Shown: positions 16,837 to 24,448, counted from the first letter of the stretch. The stretch is 58,861 bases of DNA from Clostridium sp. AF37-5 (GCF_003477605.1 NZ_QUDR01000018.1:1-58861), one strand, 5' to 3'. A program made the numbers and translations. The notes: generated from the sequence alone by a model not told the origin.

Positions 16837-17004
16837 TTAATAACTCCACATTGCTAAAATTAAAACAATAGAACCGCCAATAAGAAAAATCACTCCAAAG
16901 ATTGTTGTAATTTCATTATCGCTTTTGTCTCTTAAACGGGAAGCTGCAAATCCGGTCATAAATAAAATCGTTCCAATTATTAAAAATATCATTTTGGAAT
17001 CCAT
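16837..17004 (-). CDS. 55-aa two-helix membrane miniprotein
   Basis: The ATG at 17004 follows GGAGGACTTAAAT. It begins MDSKMIFLIIGTILF and has two transmembrane helices with a short charged loop. It is paralogous to the N-terminal part of the 158-aa protein downstream. Its good ribosome site and conservation of both helices argue that it is real despite its size. Function unknown. Confidence 0.7.
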   Translation of the reverse strand: MDSKMIFLIIGTILFMTGFAASRLRDKSDNEITTIFGVIFLIGGSIVLILAMWSY

Positions 17005-17049
17005 ATTTAAGTCCTCCTTATGAGATTCTATATTATAACGAAATCATAG

Positions 17050-17223
17050 CTATAATCCAAAATACTTTAGCACTTCAGTTATTAAAAAAATAATAAATAT
17101 TGCTAATATAGTAATTTGATTTATTTTAACGGCTTTTTCTGCGTCTCCGTGTCGTATAATTATATTGTATCCATAAATGGCACAAACACCAAAAACATAA
17201 TAGGGAATTATTGTACTTATCAT
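17050..17223 (-). CDS. 57-aa membrane miniprotein
   Basis: The ATG at 17223 (MISTIIPYYVFG) is preceded by GAGGATGTGA. It has two hydrophobic stretches separated by RHGDAEKAVK and stops at a TAG. It lies within a run of four similar-sized membrane genes. No recognised family. Confidence 0.6.
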   Translation of the reverse strand: MISTIIPYYVFGVCAIYGYNIIIRHGDAEKAVKINQITILAIFIIFLITEVLKYFGL

Positions 17224-17356
17224 TGGCTCACATCCTCTCGTTCCCTCTTAAAAGAAAATTAACATACTGAATTCATACAATCGTATTCAAAGGAATTCAT
17301 GTTGTCATCCCAATTGCCAATTTCGAAAATTTTCATTGCAACTTTTGCATTGCTTT

Positions 17357-17521
17357 TCATAAATACACAAAAGCCAAAAGAATTAAAGCACTTACTATTT
17401 TTACGGCGGGGCTTGTAAATGCATGTAATTCGCCACTATCAATTTTATATGAATAAAGATTCAAGGAACAAAAAACTAAAAAAATAACAAATAATGCATT
17501 CCTTATAATAATTAGTGCCAT
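17357..17521 (-). CDS. 54-aa membrane miniprotein
   Basis: The ATG at 17521 (MALIIIRNALFV) follows GGAGGATGCGATA. It has one helix at each end joined by a polar loop (YKIDSGELHAF). It is the first protein gene after the tRNA cluster, in the same orientation. Function unknown. Confidence 0.6.
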   Translation of the reverse strand: MALIIIRNALFVIFLVFCSLNLYSYKIDSGELHAFTSPAVKIVSALILLAFVYL

Positions 17522-17738
17522 TATCGCATCCTCCTTTTCCCCTCCTAAGCAGGAATTAGCATACTTTTTTAATGTCTCTTGAAAACTGCTCGCATCCGGT
17601 CACCAGATGCTTTGTCCTATTACTCCGAGACATGCAACTGCCTATATGCCTTACTCATAATTATCATACAGTTGTCACAGTTACAGTTTTTTCAACCATT
17701 CCTCGTATGAGATTTTCGAAATGGTCTAAGCAGAAAAA

Positions 17739-17810
17739 TGAAAGAGTCCGGAATCGAACCGAAACTACAGTGTGGCCGACTGTTGTGCTTAACCTTTACA
17801 CTACTCTTTC
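17739..17810 (-). tRNA. tRNA, anticodon position reads GCC (Gly?), non-canonical loop
   Basis: A complete cloverleaf can be drawn: acceptor GAAAGAG/CTCTTTC, D stem GTGT/GCAC, anticodon stem ACAGT/ACTGT and T arm with TTCGATT. The 7-base anticodon loop is CGGCCAC, so position 33 is G instead of the near-universal U. The nominal anticodon would be GCC. CCA is not encoded. Decoding identity is doubtful. Confidence 0.7.
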
Positions 17811-17814
17811 AAAA

Positions 17815-17888
17815 GGGCGTTGGACGGACTCGAACCGACACCTCTTAATGTATTTCACTAAGCGAGCTACCAATCGCTCTCCACCGCC
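17815..17888 (-). tRNA. tRNA-like gene, anticodon arm aberrant (Phe-like GAA possible)
   Basis: Acceptor GGCGGTG/CAACGCC (one mismatch), D arm GAGC/GCTC and T arm TTCGAGT are clear. The anticodon arm CTTAG/TTAAG encloses nine bases (TGAAATACA) instead of seven. GAA after a U would suggest Phe, but the register is uncertain. It lies only 4 bases from the preceding tRNA. Confidence 0.6.
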
Positions 17889-18137
17889 ACGCCTATCACG
17901 TATTGCATATGCAAGGTTGAATTCCACATTCGTCCATTAGCCTATGAACGATGATAAAGATATTTATCTACAAATTAAGCTTTTTCCTTCTATACATTTA
18001 CATGCGTTAAATAACGCTTTACAAAAAATTATCTCACATTTTCACATAGCGATGGCGACCATCCTGCTTTTTTTAGCACACAAGTTATAATAAATTGTTT
18101 CTAGTCTCGTCTCTAATCCGATTCATACAATCACCTT

Positions 18138-19226
18138 CTATCTTGATATATCTTCATTTAACTCAGACGCTGTTTTTGCGTTTGATTCAGCAGCCTTTAA
18201 TGTAATTTCATTAGTTTCTAAATCATATACGCAAGAGTCTTTTTCTAATTTCTCATTTGCTTTCGCCTGAATCCGGCTTTCTCTCAACTGCTCTCTTGAT
18301 ACATCGGACGTTTTCTGCTCTGCCGTACCAAGCATATCCCCTAAAATTCCCATAGAAGCAATACTTTGGCTTAAATCTGTCGGGATAAAGATTTTTGTAG
18401 CCTGTCCATCCGCAACATCTTTCATTGCTTCAATAGATTTCAGACGTAACACGTTGTCATTCATCTGCGAATTAGCCAGCATGCGAATACCATCTGCCTC
18501 TGCCTCATATACAAGTTTAATTGACTTAGCCTTACCTTCTGCCAGTGCAATTGCAGCATCCTTTTCCGCCTCCGCAGCTAACACTTTAGCCTGACGGTCT
18601 CCTTCCGCCATTGCTACTACAGATTCTTTGTGTGCCTGAGCCTGGAGTAATGTCTCTCTTCGCTCGCGTTCTGCACGCATCTGTTTTGTCATGACTTCTT
18701 CGATTTCAGCCGGAGGAATAATATTTTTAATTTCTACACGACTGACACAAATTCCCCAAGCATCCGTTGCTTCATCCAAAATCTTTTGCATTTTACCGTT
18801 AATAACTTCTCTTGACGAGAGCGTTTCGTCCAATTCCATTTCTCCGATAATGCTTCGAAGTGTTGTTGCCGTCAGATTTCGTAATCCGGAAGATGGGTCT
18901 TCTGCACCATATGTAAATTTCTTAGGGTCAAAAATAGTAGCATAAACAACCGAATCAATCTGCATCGTTACATTATCTTTTGTGATAACATTCTGCGGCG
19001 GATAATCCAAAACCTGCTCTTTTAAGGTAATATATCGCACTACGTTATCAATAAATGGGACTTTTACATGAAGTCCGGCCTGCCAAGTTGCCTTATATTT
19101 TCCTAATCGTTCAATAATCCGACAGGAAGATTGAGGAACCACCTGCACATTTTTTGCAATAATGCCGATTACAACCAAAACAATAACTGTTAAAATAATC
19201 ATACCAATACTAATATTTGCATCCAT
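18138..19226 (-). CDS. SPFH/band-7 (stomatin, QmcA/YbbK-like) membrane protein
   Basis: I prefer the ATG at 19226 (MDANISIG) over the GTG at 19235 because AAAAGGTG overlaps the latter. It is ~362 aa. An N-terminal helix (~5-25) is followed by the band-7 domain (VPQSSCRIIERLGKYKATW, LDYPPQNVITKDNV) and a long alanine/glutamate coiled coil (~190-260) and C-terminal tail. Family members form large oligomeric rings or microdomains at the membrane and scaffold proteases or secretion complexes. It lies inside the RNA island between tRNA genes, an odd place for a stomatin. It may organise the conjugation apparatus, which is speculative. Confidence 0.9.
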   Translation of the reverse strand: MDANISIGMIILTVIVLVVIGIIAKNVQVVPQSSCRIIERLGKYKATWQAGLHVKVPFIDNVVRYITLKEQVLDYPPQNVITKDNVTMQIDSVVYATIFDPKKFTYGAEDPSSGLRNLTATTLRSIIGEMELDETLSSREVINGKMQKILDEATDAWGICVSRVEIKNIIPPAEIEEVMTKQMRAERERRETLLQAQAHKESVVAMAEGDRQAKVLAAEAEKDAAIALAEGKAKSIKLVYEAEADGIRMLANSQMNDNVLRLKSIEAMKDVADGQATKIFIPTDLSQSIASMGILGDMLGTAEQKTSDVSREQLRESRIQAKANEKLEKDSCVYDLETNEITLKAAESNAKTASELNEDISR

Positions 19227-19235
19227 AATAATCAC

Positions 19236-19442
19236 CTTTTTGCGAAAACTTTTTCGCTATCCTTTCTTAAAATTCATTGTTACTCTGTCCATTTTATTAT
19301 TGGACGAATAAAACCTTTGACCTCCTTTTCGTTATTATTTCCTACGGTTTCCCGCGTTGGATATTCTTCCAACGCAGGCATTTTAATTATTTCAGCAGGG
19401 ACTACCGTAACGCCTGCCTTATCCGGTAATGAACCGGAATCT
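19236..19442 (-). other. Intergenic stretch with a perfect hairpin
   Basis: Holds GCGTTGG-ATATTCTT-CCAACGC (19354-19375) and a GGAGG (minus strand) not followed by a usable start codon. A reading frame of 88 codons crosses it but overlaps the tRNA-like gene, so I do not call it a gene. Confidence 0.4.
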
Positions 19443-19550
19443 TGATGTGGAGAGGAATCGAACCTCTCATGATGCCTTTGTCCATATCCTTTCGGCTCAC
19501 TTTGGCATCGTACTTGTGGTTTCCTGCGTCTTCCTTTCCGCCACACATCA
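19443..19550 (-). tRNA. tRNA-like gene, 108 nt, expanded anticodon region
   Basis: The ends pair perfectly (TGATGTG/CACATCA). There is a D-type arm (GCG/CGC) and a T arm AGAGG-TTCGATT-CCTCT. Between D and T arms there are ~60 bases instead of ~22. The best stem there is GATGCC/GGCATC enclosing 27 bases with an inner CC-GAAA-GG tetraloop, so no normal 7-base anticodon loop exists. It could be an intron-bearing tRNA, a degenerate Leu/Ser tRNA, or a tRNA mimic. Confidence 0.55.
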
Positions 19551-19696
19551 ACTTGTTATTGGATGGATTCAGAGAGACCTTACGCTTCCGGAAGCGCCCC
19601 TTGCTCTAAACTAAGTTCTGGTAAAACAGCCAAATCATTACAATCTTTATCCATCTAAGATTAAAACGGTCTATTACATCACTATTGTGATGCAAA

Positions 19697-19784
19697 CGCA
19701 GATAATAGGATTTGAACCTATACACCGTTGCCGGTTACTAACGCTTTAGCAAAGCGTTGCCTTACCAATTAGGCTTATATCTGC
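19697..19784 (-). tRNA. tRNA-Ser(GCT)
   Basis: Acceptor GCAGATA/TATCTGC; anticodon arm ACGCT-TTGCTAA-AGCGT with anticodon GCT and U33; long class-II variable arm; T loop TTCAAAT. Reads AGC/AGU. Confidence 0.92.
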
Positions 19785-19804
19785 AAAAAATAAACATGAT
19801 TAAG

Positions 19805-20335
19805 GCTTCCCTTTATCCATTATAAACTCAGTCATATTCGGCCACCGTGATGATAAGTCTGAGCGTTCGGGAGCGACCCTTGGCTTCTTACCACTGTCTA
19901 AGCACGGGTGGGAATGATACCCACAAATTTCACGGTTCTTTCAGAGAATATTATTTTTTCCTATTTGCTCTATAAAGCAAAAGATAAATTTAATAGTTCT
20001 GCCATACCGCTACTTTAACGAATTTCTTGTGTTATACCCTGATTTCTCAGGTTCAAGGCAAACTGACTTGTTGAGATTTCCGTTTAGTCCGTGGTCTCTC
20101 ACACCTCTCACATCAACGGATTATTCCCGAACATCGGGCGTCTATTATGTCAGCCACAAGGATTCTGCTTTTGACCTCTTTATAATGATACACCACACAG
20201 CGTTGTTGACAGTTTCTGTCTCCATATCAAGAATCACTTCTTAATAAAAGTTGTTAATCAATTCAATATCTCAAATTAATTCAACTTATTACCATGCGTC
20301 TCAGCAGGATTGAAAACTCCTTCTTCACTGAGATA
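19805..20335 (-). ncRNA. Candidate large structured RNA in the tRNA island
   Basis: More than 500 bases without a credible gene but with many compact helices: CTCAG/CTGAG (20300-20332), CCCGA/TCGGG (20126-20138), CCTGA-GAAA-TCAGG with a GNRA tetraloop (20038-20051), TTGCT/AGCAA (19965-19980), GTGGG/CCCAC (19908-19924) and a longer-range ACCGTGA/TCACGGT stem (19844-19850 with 19930-19936). Size, GC-richer loops and location among tRNAs of a Firmicutes mobile element recall ROOL and GOLLD RNAs, which are known next to tRNAs in phages. I cannot confirm either family by eye. Confidence 0.45.
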
Positions 20336-20347
20336 ATCATGTTTAAA

Positions 20348-20418
20348 TGACGGCTGCGGGACTCGAACCCACACTCATAGGATGAAAACCTATTGTCTTG
20401 CCTTTTGACTAAGCCGCC
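20348..20418 (-). tRNA. tRNA-Glu(TTC)
   Basis: Acceptor GGCGGCT/AGCCGTC (one G-U); anticodon arm ATAGG-TTTTCAT-CCTAT; T loop TTCGAGT. An 8-bp hairpin (CCCCTCTC/GAGAGGGG) directly abuts its 5' side. Confidence 0.92.
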
Positions 20419-20429
20419 ATTCCCCTCTC

Positions 20430-20690
20430 TCGCAAAAAGAGAGGGGGCCAACCCAAAAAATAAGGAAAACAATAACATCTTTGAAACTCCCCGACTTGCT
20501 TTTTGCAAGTTCTCGTTATCACTAAAGATGTCTATAACTGCCAGCAAAAACCTGGTCGCAATGTCTTTGTTTTGCTCTCTACAGTTACAGTTTTTTGCCA
20601 AGACCCAACCTGCGACTGGTTAAACCATTTCGGCTTCAGGAAGTTTGTCCTATGCGCTCCTATCCTCCCTCGCTAGAGAAAGTGAAGCGC
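20430..20690 (-). ncRNA. Second hairpin-rich gene-free stretch (candidate RNA)
   Basis: An 8-bp stem ACATCTTT/AAAGATGT (20475-20482 with 20524-20531) encloses a 6-bp hairpin ACTTGC/GCAAGT (20494-20510). CCAG/CTGG (20541-20555) and a TGGTTTAACCA dyad follow. No credible reading frame. It may be a structured RNA or a processed spacer of the tRNA transcript. Confidence 0.35.
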
Positions 20691-20693
20691 AAA

Positions 20694-20819
20694 TCTGACG
20701 GTAAGGATTCGAACCTTACAAATTCGGGCAGTTCATGAAGAAAGTTTCAAATGGGAAAAAAACAAACTCTTGCAACTTATTCTTCTCGCCCGATGCATTT
20801 CCGCAAATGCCAACGTCAG
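20694..20819 (-). tRNA. tRNA-like gene, 126 nt, anticodon loop replaced by a long insert
   Basis: Acceptor CTGACG/CGTCAG pairs perfectly. D arm GCAT/ATGC and T arm TAAGG-TTCGAAT-CCTTA are intact, and TCGGGC/GCCCGA sits at the anticodon-stem position. That stem closes ~58 bases rather than 7. Possibilities are an intron, an inserted sequence making a pseudogene, or a tRNA-shaped RNA with a non-decoding role. Bacterial tRNA introns known to me are group I and much longer. Confidence 0.55.
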
Positions 20820-20865
20820 AACCAAGGTTCACATATGTTAAAAATTGTCCATTATATTTGGACAG

Positions 20866-20937
20866 TGGCGGTAGCAGGATTCGAACCTACGAATACAGGA
20901 GTCAAAGTCCTGTGCCTTACCACTTGGCGATACCGCT
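20866..20937 (-). tRNA. tRNA-Gln(TTG)
   Basis: D arm and anticodon arm CAGGA-CTTTGAC-TCCTG are typical of bacterial tRNA-Gln; T loop TTCGAAT. The first pair is A1-C72, so the acceptor end is open. Confidence 0.92.
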
Positions 20938-21073
20938 AGGTTTTGTCAAGGTGCTTGCTTTTCCGCCTTGACATAACAAAATGAACTATCTGGAAAGAGG
21001 TGGATTATTAGCTCCAAACGCATATCATGATACATTGGAAAAATGTTTCACGATACATGCAAGCATTAAGGAG

Positions 21074-21145
21074 AGGAAGATATGGGATTTGAACCCATGA
21101 CCATTCGGTTAACAGCCGAACGCTCTGCCGCTGAGCTAATCTTCC
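21074..21145 (-). tRNA. tRNA-Asn(GTT)
   Basis: Perfect acceptor GGAAGAT/ATCTTCC; anticodon arm TTCGG-CTGTTAA-CCGAA; T loop TTCAAAT. Confidence 0.95.
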
Positions 21146-21244
21146 TTTTGCCCGAAGCGTTTGCGGTTATCACTCCGGGCTTTAAAGAACTTCTCTTTGC
21201 ATTTAATAACATACGAAAGAAGGTTTCCCGCAAACTTTAAGAAA

Positions 21245-21318
21245 TGGGGAGCGTGGGACTCGAACCCACGACCAACTGTGTATAAGACAGGCACTCTAAC
21301 CAACTGAGTTAGCTCCCT
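21245..21318 (-). tRNA. tRNA-Ile(TAT)
   Basis: D stem ACTC/GAGT, anticodon loop CTTATAC (anticodon TAT, U33), T arm GTGGG-TTCGAGT-CCCAC. As in the Gln tRNA, position 1 is A opposite C72. It reads AUA, a codon frequent in this AT-rich element; most bacteria read AUA with a lysidine-modified CAU tRNA instead. Confidence 0.9.
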
Positions 21319-21330
21319 ATTTTACTGGCT

Positions 21331-21383
21331 GTGTTCTCCAAAAATGTGTTCTCCGCTATGTGCCCTCCTTTAATGTGTTCTCC
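21331..21383 (-). repeat. Four tandem GTGTTCTCC repeats downstream of the tRNA-island promoter
   Basis: Plus-strand copies at 21331, 21346, 21360 (GTGCCCTCC) and 21375 with 14-15 base period; read on the transcript as GGAGAACAC. Two more copies at 42177-42200 hold the same position relative to another promoter. They could be a binding site for a regulator or an untranslated-region element. Confidence 0.6.
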
Positions 21384-21419
21384 ATGCAAGAATATTTTTC
21401 TTAATCATCCTTACACTAC

Positions 21420-21432
21420 TAATATGTCTGTT
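21420..21432 (-). promoter_or_regulatory. AACAGACATATTA promoter of the tRNA island
   Basis: Perfect copy with the upstream box (CATAATATCGTTT) 13 bases before AAACAGACATATTA. It faces the tRNA cluster. Confidence 0.8.
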
Positions 21433-21507
21433 TTGGATTGAAATGAAAACGATATTATGAGCAAAATTTTCCTTACACATGTCATTGCTCATTTGTTCTC
21501 ATATTCT

Positions 21508-21520
21508 TAATATGTCTGTT
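21508..21520 (-). promoter_or_regulatory. Second, tandem AACAGACATATTA element
   Basis: Perfect copy 88 bases upstream of the one at 21420, same direction, no gene between them; preceded by TATGATTTTTT. Confidence 0.75.
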
Positions 21521-21539
21521 TAGAATTAAAAAATCATAC

Positions 21540-21563
21540 AAAAAAGCCCCCCGAAGGGAGCCT
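21540..21563 (-). terminator. Intrinsic terminator
   Basis: Minus strand GGCTCCC-TTCG-GGGGGCT followed by TTTTTT after the 95-aa gene. Confidence 0.9.
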
Positions 21564-21577
21564 TTTGCAAAATCAAA

Positions 21578-21865
21578 TTAAAAATCATTTTCCCAACGCC
21601 AATAATGTTCCTGGTCCTCGTCCAATTCCTTGATTCGTTCAATAAGTGTTTGGATACTATAGCCGCATACTCCTATAAGCATATTGTTGGCGACTTGGAA
21701 CTCTCTTTCTGTTTTGCAATCAGAAAAGGCATGTAAAATACCTCTTGCCATATCAATGGTAAGATTATCGTCTTCCTGAATAGCGTCATAAAAATTCTCA
21801 CCCAATTTGTCCTCAAAGTTCTCAATCTCTTTTTTTGCGTTTGCAATAATATTATTTTTCTGCAT
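21578..21865 (-). CDS. Hypothetical acidic protein, 95 aa
   Basis: Last gene of the operon that begins at 24151; AGGAGGACTAATT precedes the ATG. Helical, acidic, no motif recognised. Its sequence (NAKKEIENFEDKLGENF) suggests a coiled segment. Typical of small genes in phage early regions. Confidence 0.7.
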   Translation of the reverse strand: MQKNNIIANAKKEIENFEDKLGENFYDAIQEDDNLTIDMARGILHAFSDCKTEREFQVANNMLIGVCGYSIQTLIERIKELDEDQEHYWRWENDF

Positions 21866-21876
21866 AATTAGTCCTC

Positions 21877-22176
21877 CTATAATGTTTTTAAATTTTGATA
21901 ATGGTAAATTCGTTGCAGTTCCCTATATAAAGAACCATCTGTTACATGCACATCCTCTGTATCATCAACCCATTCTCCATTTTGAGCCGTGCTAATTCTT
22001 ACCAAATTTGCATGGTACACGTCTTTTAAGGCATTAAATTCTTCATCTTTGTAAATATGTAACACTAAATCATAGTGTTTTCCAAACTCAAAGACTATTA
22101 ATTTCTCGCCTGCGGCGAGTCCATTACAAAAATCAATAATAGTTGCAAATCTGGGTCTGTTCAATTGATATTCCAT
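21877..22176 (-). CDS. Hypothetical protein, 99 aa, paralogue of 28178
   Basis: Starts MEYQLNRPRF after GGAGGGAGAAATAT and overlaps the end of the Panacea gene. Roughly 60 percent identical by eye to the protein at 28178 (shared FEFGK, LVLHIYKDEE, WVDDT, VTDGSL). Both sit late in their operons. The family is not known to me; conservation over the whole length shows it is a real, duplicated gene. Confidence 0.8.
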   Translation of the reverse strand: MEYQLNRPRFATIIDFCNGLAAGEKLIVFEFGKHYDLVLHIYKDEEFNALKDVYHANLVRISTAQNGEWVDDTEDVHVTDGSLYRELQRIYHYQNLKTL

Positions 22177-22613
22177 ATATTTCTCCCTCCTGTAGTTTTT
22201 AATAAGCTTACCGGAATTTTTTTATTGAATAATCCGGAGCCTTTTTTGTAAATTTGCTTCCATACTTTATCTTTTCTGCGCAATTCTTCAGCTAAATCCC
22301 ATGGTGTCAAAACTCGTTTACTTTCTATAATTGAGTCAATTAATTGCTTATCTTCTTTCGCTACGTTATATTTTGCCGGCGAAAAGAAGATAGGCATAGT
22401 GCCATATCCACAATAACGGTCATATACACTTGAAATAGCTGGTCCCCAAGCTTTCACTCTTATATCATCCAAAAAAGCAAGTTTGTCTTTTTCAATCAAA
22501 AATGCCTTTTGAATATAATACAAAATATATTGAAGCTGCATACTGTTGATAAGATGATTTTCCTTAATACATTTTGTGATTATGTACTCAGATAAATTTA
22601 TTACATCATACAT
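22161..22613 (-). CDS. Panacea (DUF4065/SocA-like) domain protein
   Basis: 150 aa. The N-terminal pattern INSMQLQYILYYIQKAFLIEKDK followed by VKAWGPAISSVYDRYCGYG is the Panacea signature (helix plus aW.yGPvip). Panacea proteins are often hyperpromiscuous antitoxins that neutralise varied toxins encoded next door; SocA is a proteolytic adaptor. The neighbouring 99-aa product would be the toxin candidate if this is a pair, but nothing in it looks like a known toxin. Confidence 0.75.
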   Translation of the reverse strand: MYDVINLSEYIITKCIKENHLINSMQLQYILYYIQKAFLIEKDKLAFLDDIRVKAWGPAISSVYDRYCGYGTMPIFFSPAKYNVAKEDKQLIDSIIESKRVLTPWDLAEELRRKDKVWKQIYKKGSGLFNKKIPVSLLKTTGGRNIWNIN

Positions 22614-22617
22614 AAAC

Positions 22618-22857
22618 TTACTGCTCCTTTCTAATTGATTGCAGCCATTCTAATTTGCATTTATCGCAATCGTGTTCATGCCAACCATAAATGCACTCAT
22701 CATAAGGGTCTTTCATATAAGGGCAATCAATAAAATCCGCCAGTTCTTTATCTGTCATATGTCGAATTCTATCTGCATTAGTAAACCCTTTCTTTTCTCC
22801 ATTAGCCATTGTTTCTTTTTCCTTACGTCTTTTTATCCTCTCAAATCCTAACGACAT
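22618..22857 (-). CDS. Small Cys/His-rich protein, 79 aa
   Basis: AGGAGGTAATTAAA supports the start at 22857. The motif DRIRHMTDKELADFI and a Cys-rich C-terminus (CPYMKD, CIYGWHEHDCDKCKLEWLQS) recur in small phage and plasmid proteins of Firmicutes. The cysteines probably bind zinc. It lies 4 bases from the Panacea gene. Confidence 0.8.
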   Translation of the reverse strand: MSLGFERIKRRKEKETMANGEKKGFTNADRIRHMTDKELADFIDCPYMKDPYDECIYGWHEHDCDKCKLEWLQSIRKEQ

Positions 22858-22943
22858 TTTAATTACCTCCTTCTAAATATTCCTTTTTTCTTTTGAACTG
22901 AATTGTTCAAGACTAATTGGATATTATCTAAGAACAAGATGAT

Positions 22944-23321
22944 TTAGCAAAAATCACTTTCATCCATACCATAATACTGTTGCGCATCAATATAATATTG
23001 GTCATCATGTAATGGAGTTCTCTTAGCTCTTTCAAAATACTTGCCAATATCTAACCAACATTGATGTTTCGTAAGAGGTTGAATATCCATGTCTAAGTGA
23101 TTGTTGATGAATAATATTGTCTTTTCCTGTTTTTTCGTTGGATTATATTTCTCAGGAATCTTCCATTCATCATCTAAATATGTAATTTTACAGGACTTAC
23201 AAACAAATTTTTCATGTTCAACTTTCTGATAATAAGTTTCTTCATCTTCCCAATGATAAAACCCTTCCATTTTACAATAGGTTTTATTATCCATTTCTTT
23301 ATCGCAATTAGGGCACTTCAT
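22944..23321 (-). CDS. Zinc-ribbon protein, 125 aa
   Basis: Two CXXC pairs (MKCPNCDKEM and FVCKSCK) form a probable zinc ribbon in the first 55 residues; an acidic helical C-terminus follows. GAGGTGAGAAT precedes the ATG. Function unknown, though similar ribbons often mediate nucleic-acid or protein contact. Confidence 0.8.
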   Translation of the reverse strand: MKCPNCDKEMDNKTYCKMEGFYHWEDEETYYQKVEHEKFVCKSCKITYLDDEWKIPEKYNPTKKQEKTILFINNHLDMDIQPLTKHQCWLDIGKYFERAKRTPLHDDQYYIDAQQYYGMDESDFC

Positions 23322-23387
23322 ATTCTCACCTCCTCAAAATCCGAATGAAACAGTGAATATTTCTTTTTTTCAATTTAAAAACCATTA

Positions 23388-23558
23388 CTAATTGCCTTCA
23401 TTTAAAATCAATACCTTTCTCACTATTGTTTGTAAAACATTAATATCTGTAATCTGTTTTACCATTTTAAGTTGTGCGCTCATATCATCTTCCTTTTTAA
23501 TTTCTTTTATCAATTTATCTGCTTGTTTATTTTTTTCTATCACTTTTGCAAAATTCAT
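23388..23558 (-). CDS. 56-aa small protein translationally coupled to upstream gene
   Basis: The ATG at 23558 overlaps the TGA of the 198-aa gene (ATGA) and GGAGG lies just before. The product is a short charged helix (NFAKVIEKNKQADKLI). Coupling and ribosome site support it; function unknown. Confidence 0.65.
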   Translation of the reverse strand: MNFAKVIEKNKQADKLIKEIKKEDDMSAQLKMVKQITDINVLQTIVRKVLILNEGN

Positions 23559-24151
23559 ACTTCATTACCTCCTTTATCATTCAATTGTTTCTTTGCCAGT
23601 TTAAATGCGAGCATGTAAATATCAAGAATATCGGTTTCTTCTCGGCCAATATTTTTCACAAATTTATATGCATCCTCTTCTAATTCAACTAACGAATCAT
23701 ATCCTTTGTCCCCGATACCTTTTTCATCATTAAAGCCCATCAAGATATCATCCATAACGATATCAAGCTCATCTGAGCCAACACATAAATAGCCCGACCA
23801 ATCATTTTTTTCTGCCAGTTCTTTTAACTGTTCCTTGGCTTTTTCTATATCATATTTGAAAATCGGTCTGCTATGACAAAGTATCTTTTCTGTAAAATAG
23901 TTGATGTTATTTACATAATCAGAAAATTTGTCGAAGGTCATATTATCGAAATTTGCAGCAATCAGCTCACCTAAATCACCACTAATATGTAACCGGCAAT
24001 AATCCTCTTCAAAAAGAAACCGGATTCGGTAAATATTTGTGTCCGGCGCTTTGAAGTCCAATACTTTAATGTTTCCATAGTCAGTAAAAGTAGCTACATG
24101 GTTTTCAAAAATTTTCTTCCATAATTCTGAATTGAATTTTCTTCTATACAT
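23555..24151 (-). CDS. Hypothetical acidic protein, 198 aa
   Basis: I chose the ATG at 24151 (MYRRKFNS), preceded by AAAGGAGGAATTC; the longer frame to 24190 runs towards the promoter. First gene of its operon. Moderately acidic and mixed alpha/beta, with no recognised motif. Confidence 0.75.
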   Translation of the reverse strand: MYRRKFNSELWKKIFENHVATFTDYGNIKVLDFKAPDTNIYRIRFLFEEDYCRLHISGDLGELIAANFDNMTFDKFSDYVNNINYFTEKILCHSRPIFKYDIEKAKEQLKELAEKNDWSGYLCVGSDELDIVMDDILMGFNDEKGIGDKGYDSLVELEEDAYKFVKNIGREETDILDIYMLAFKLAKKQLNDKGGNEV

Positions 24152-24209
24152 AGAATTCCTCCTTTTTAATTTGATTGTTAATACCTCCATGATGTTTGCT
24201 GTATAATAA

Positions 24210-24222
24210 TAATATGTCTGTT
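24210..24222 (-). promoter_or_regulatory. AACAGACATATTA promoter element
   Basis: Perfect copy with upstream box TATAATGGGATTT exactly 13 bases before AAACAGACATATTA; about 59 bases before the start at 24151. Confidence 0.85.
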
Positions 24223-24310
24223 TGTCCGGTGAAATAAAATCCCATTATAAAGAAAATTGGTAGGGAAACCAGAAGTTGTAACTGTAATCAGCTTCCCCTC
24301 AGCTCTATAT

Positions 24311-24350
24311 TACCTATACATATAGTCTGTTAAAAAAATGAGGGTAGTAA
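24311..24350 (-). repeat. 40-base repeat, copy 1 (upstream of promoter at 24210)
   Basis: Reads TTACTACCCTCATTTTTTT then ACAGACTATATGTATAGGTA on the minus strand; 39 of 40 bases match 55426-55465. It contains the dyad CTATA-TG-TATAG and a partial promoter motif (AACAGAC). It lies 89 bases upstream of the promoter element. Confidence 0.85.
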
Positions 24351-24401
24351 TATTATATATTAAACACTCTCTGCAACATACCATTTTCTGTTGTTTTTCA
24401 C

Positions 24402-24434
24402 AAAAAAAAGACTTCCTAAATTATAGAAAGCCTC
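24402..24434 (-). terminator. Probable intrinsic terminator
   Basis: Minus strand AGGCTTTC-TATAATTTA-GGAAGTCT followed by eight T, after the gene ending at 24449. Confidence 0.7.
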
Positions 24435-24448
24435 TTTTCATACTTAAA

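Noticed and set aside
17572..17940. 122-codon plus-strand frame over two tRNA genes
   Set aside because: Antisense shadow of tRNAs; no ribosome site.
19280..19546. 88-codon frame overlapping the tRNA-like gene
   Set aside because: It starts inside the tRNA-like sequence, has no ribosome site and no homology I recognise.
20041..20110. Group I intron core in the RNA island (GGACTAAACGG resembling the R box)
   Set aside because: No matching S box or P/Q pair could be found nearby, and there is no interrupted gene.
20281..20601. 106-codon frame across the Glu tRNA
   Set aside because: It runs through a clear tRNA gene and hairpins; a shadow frame.
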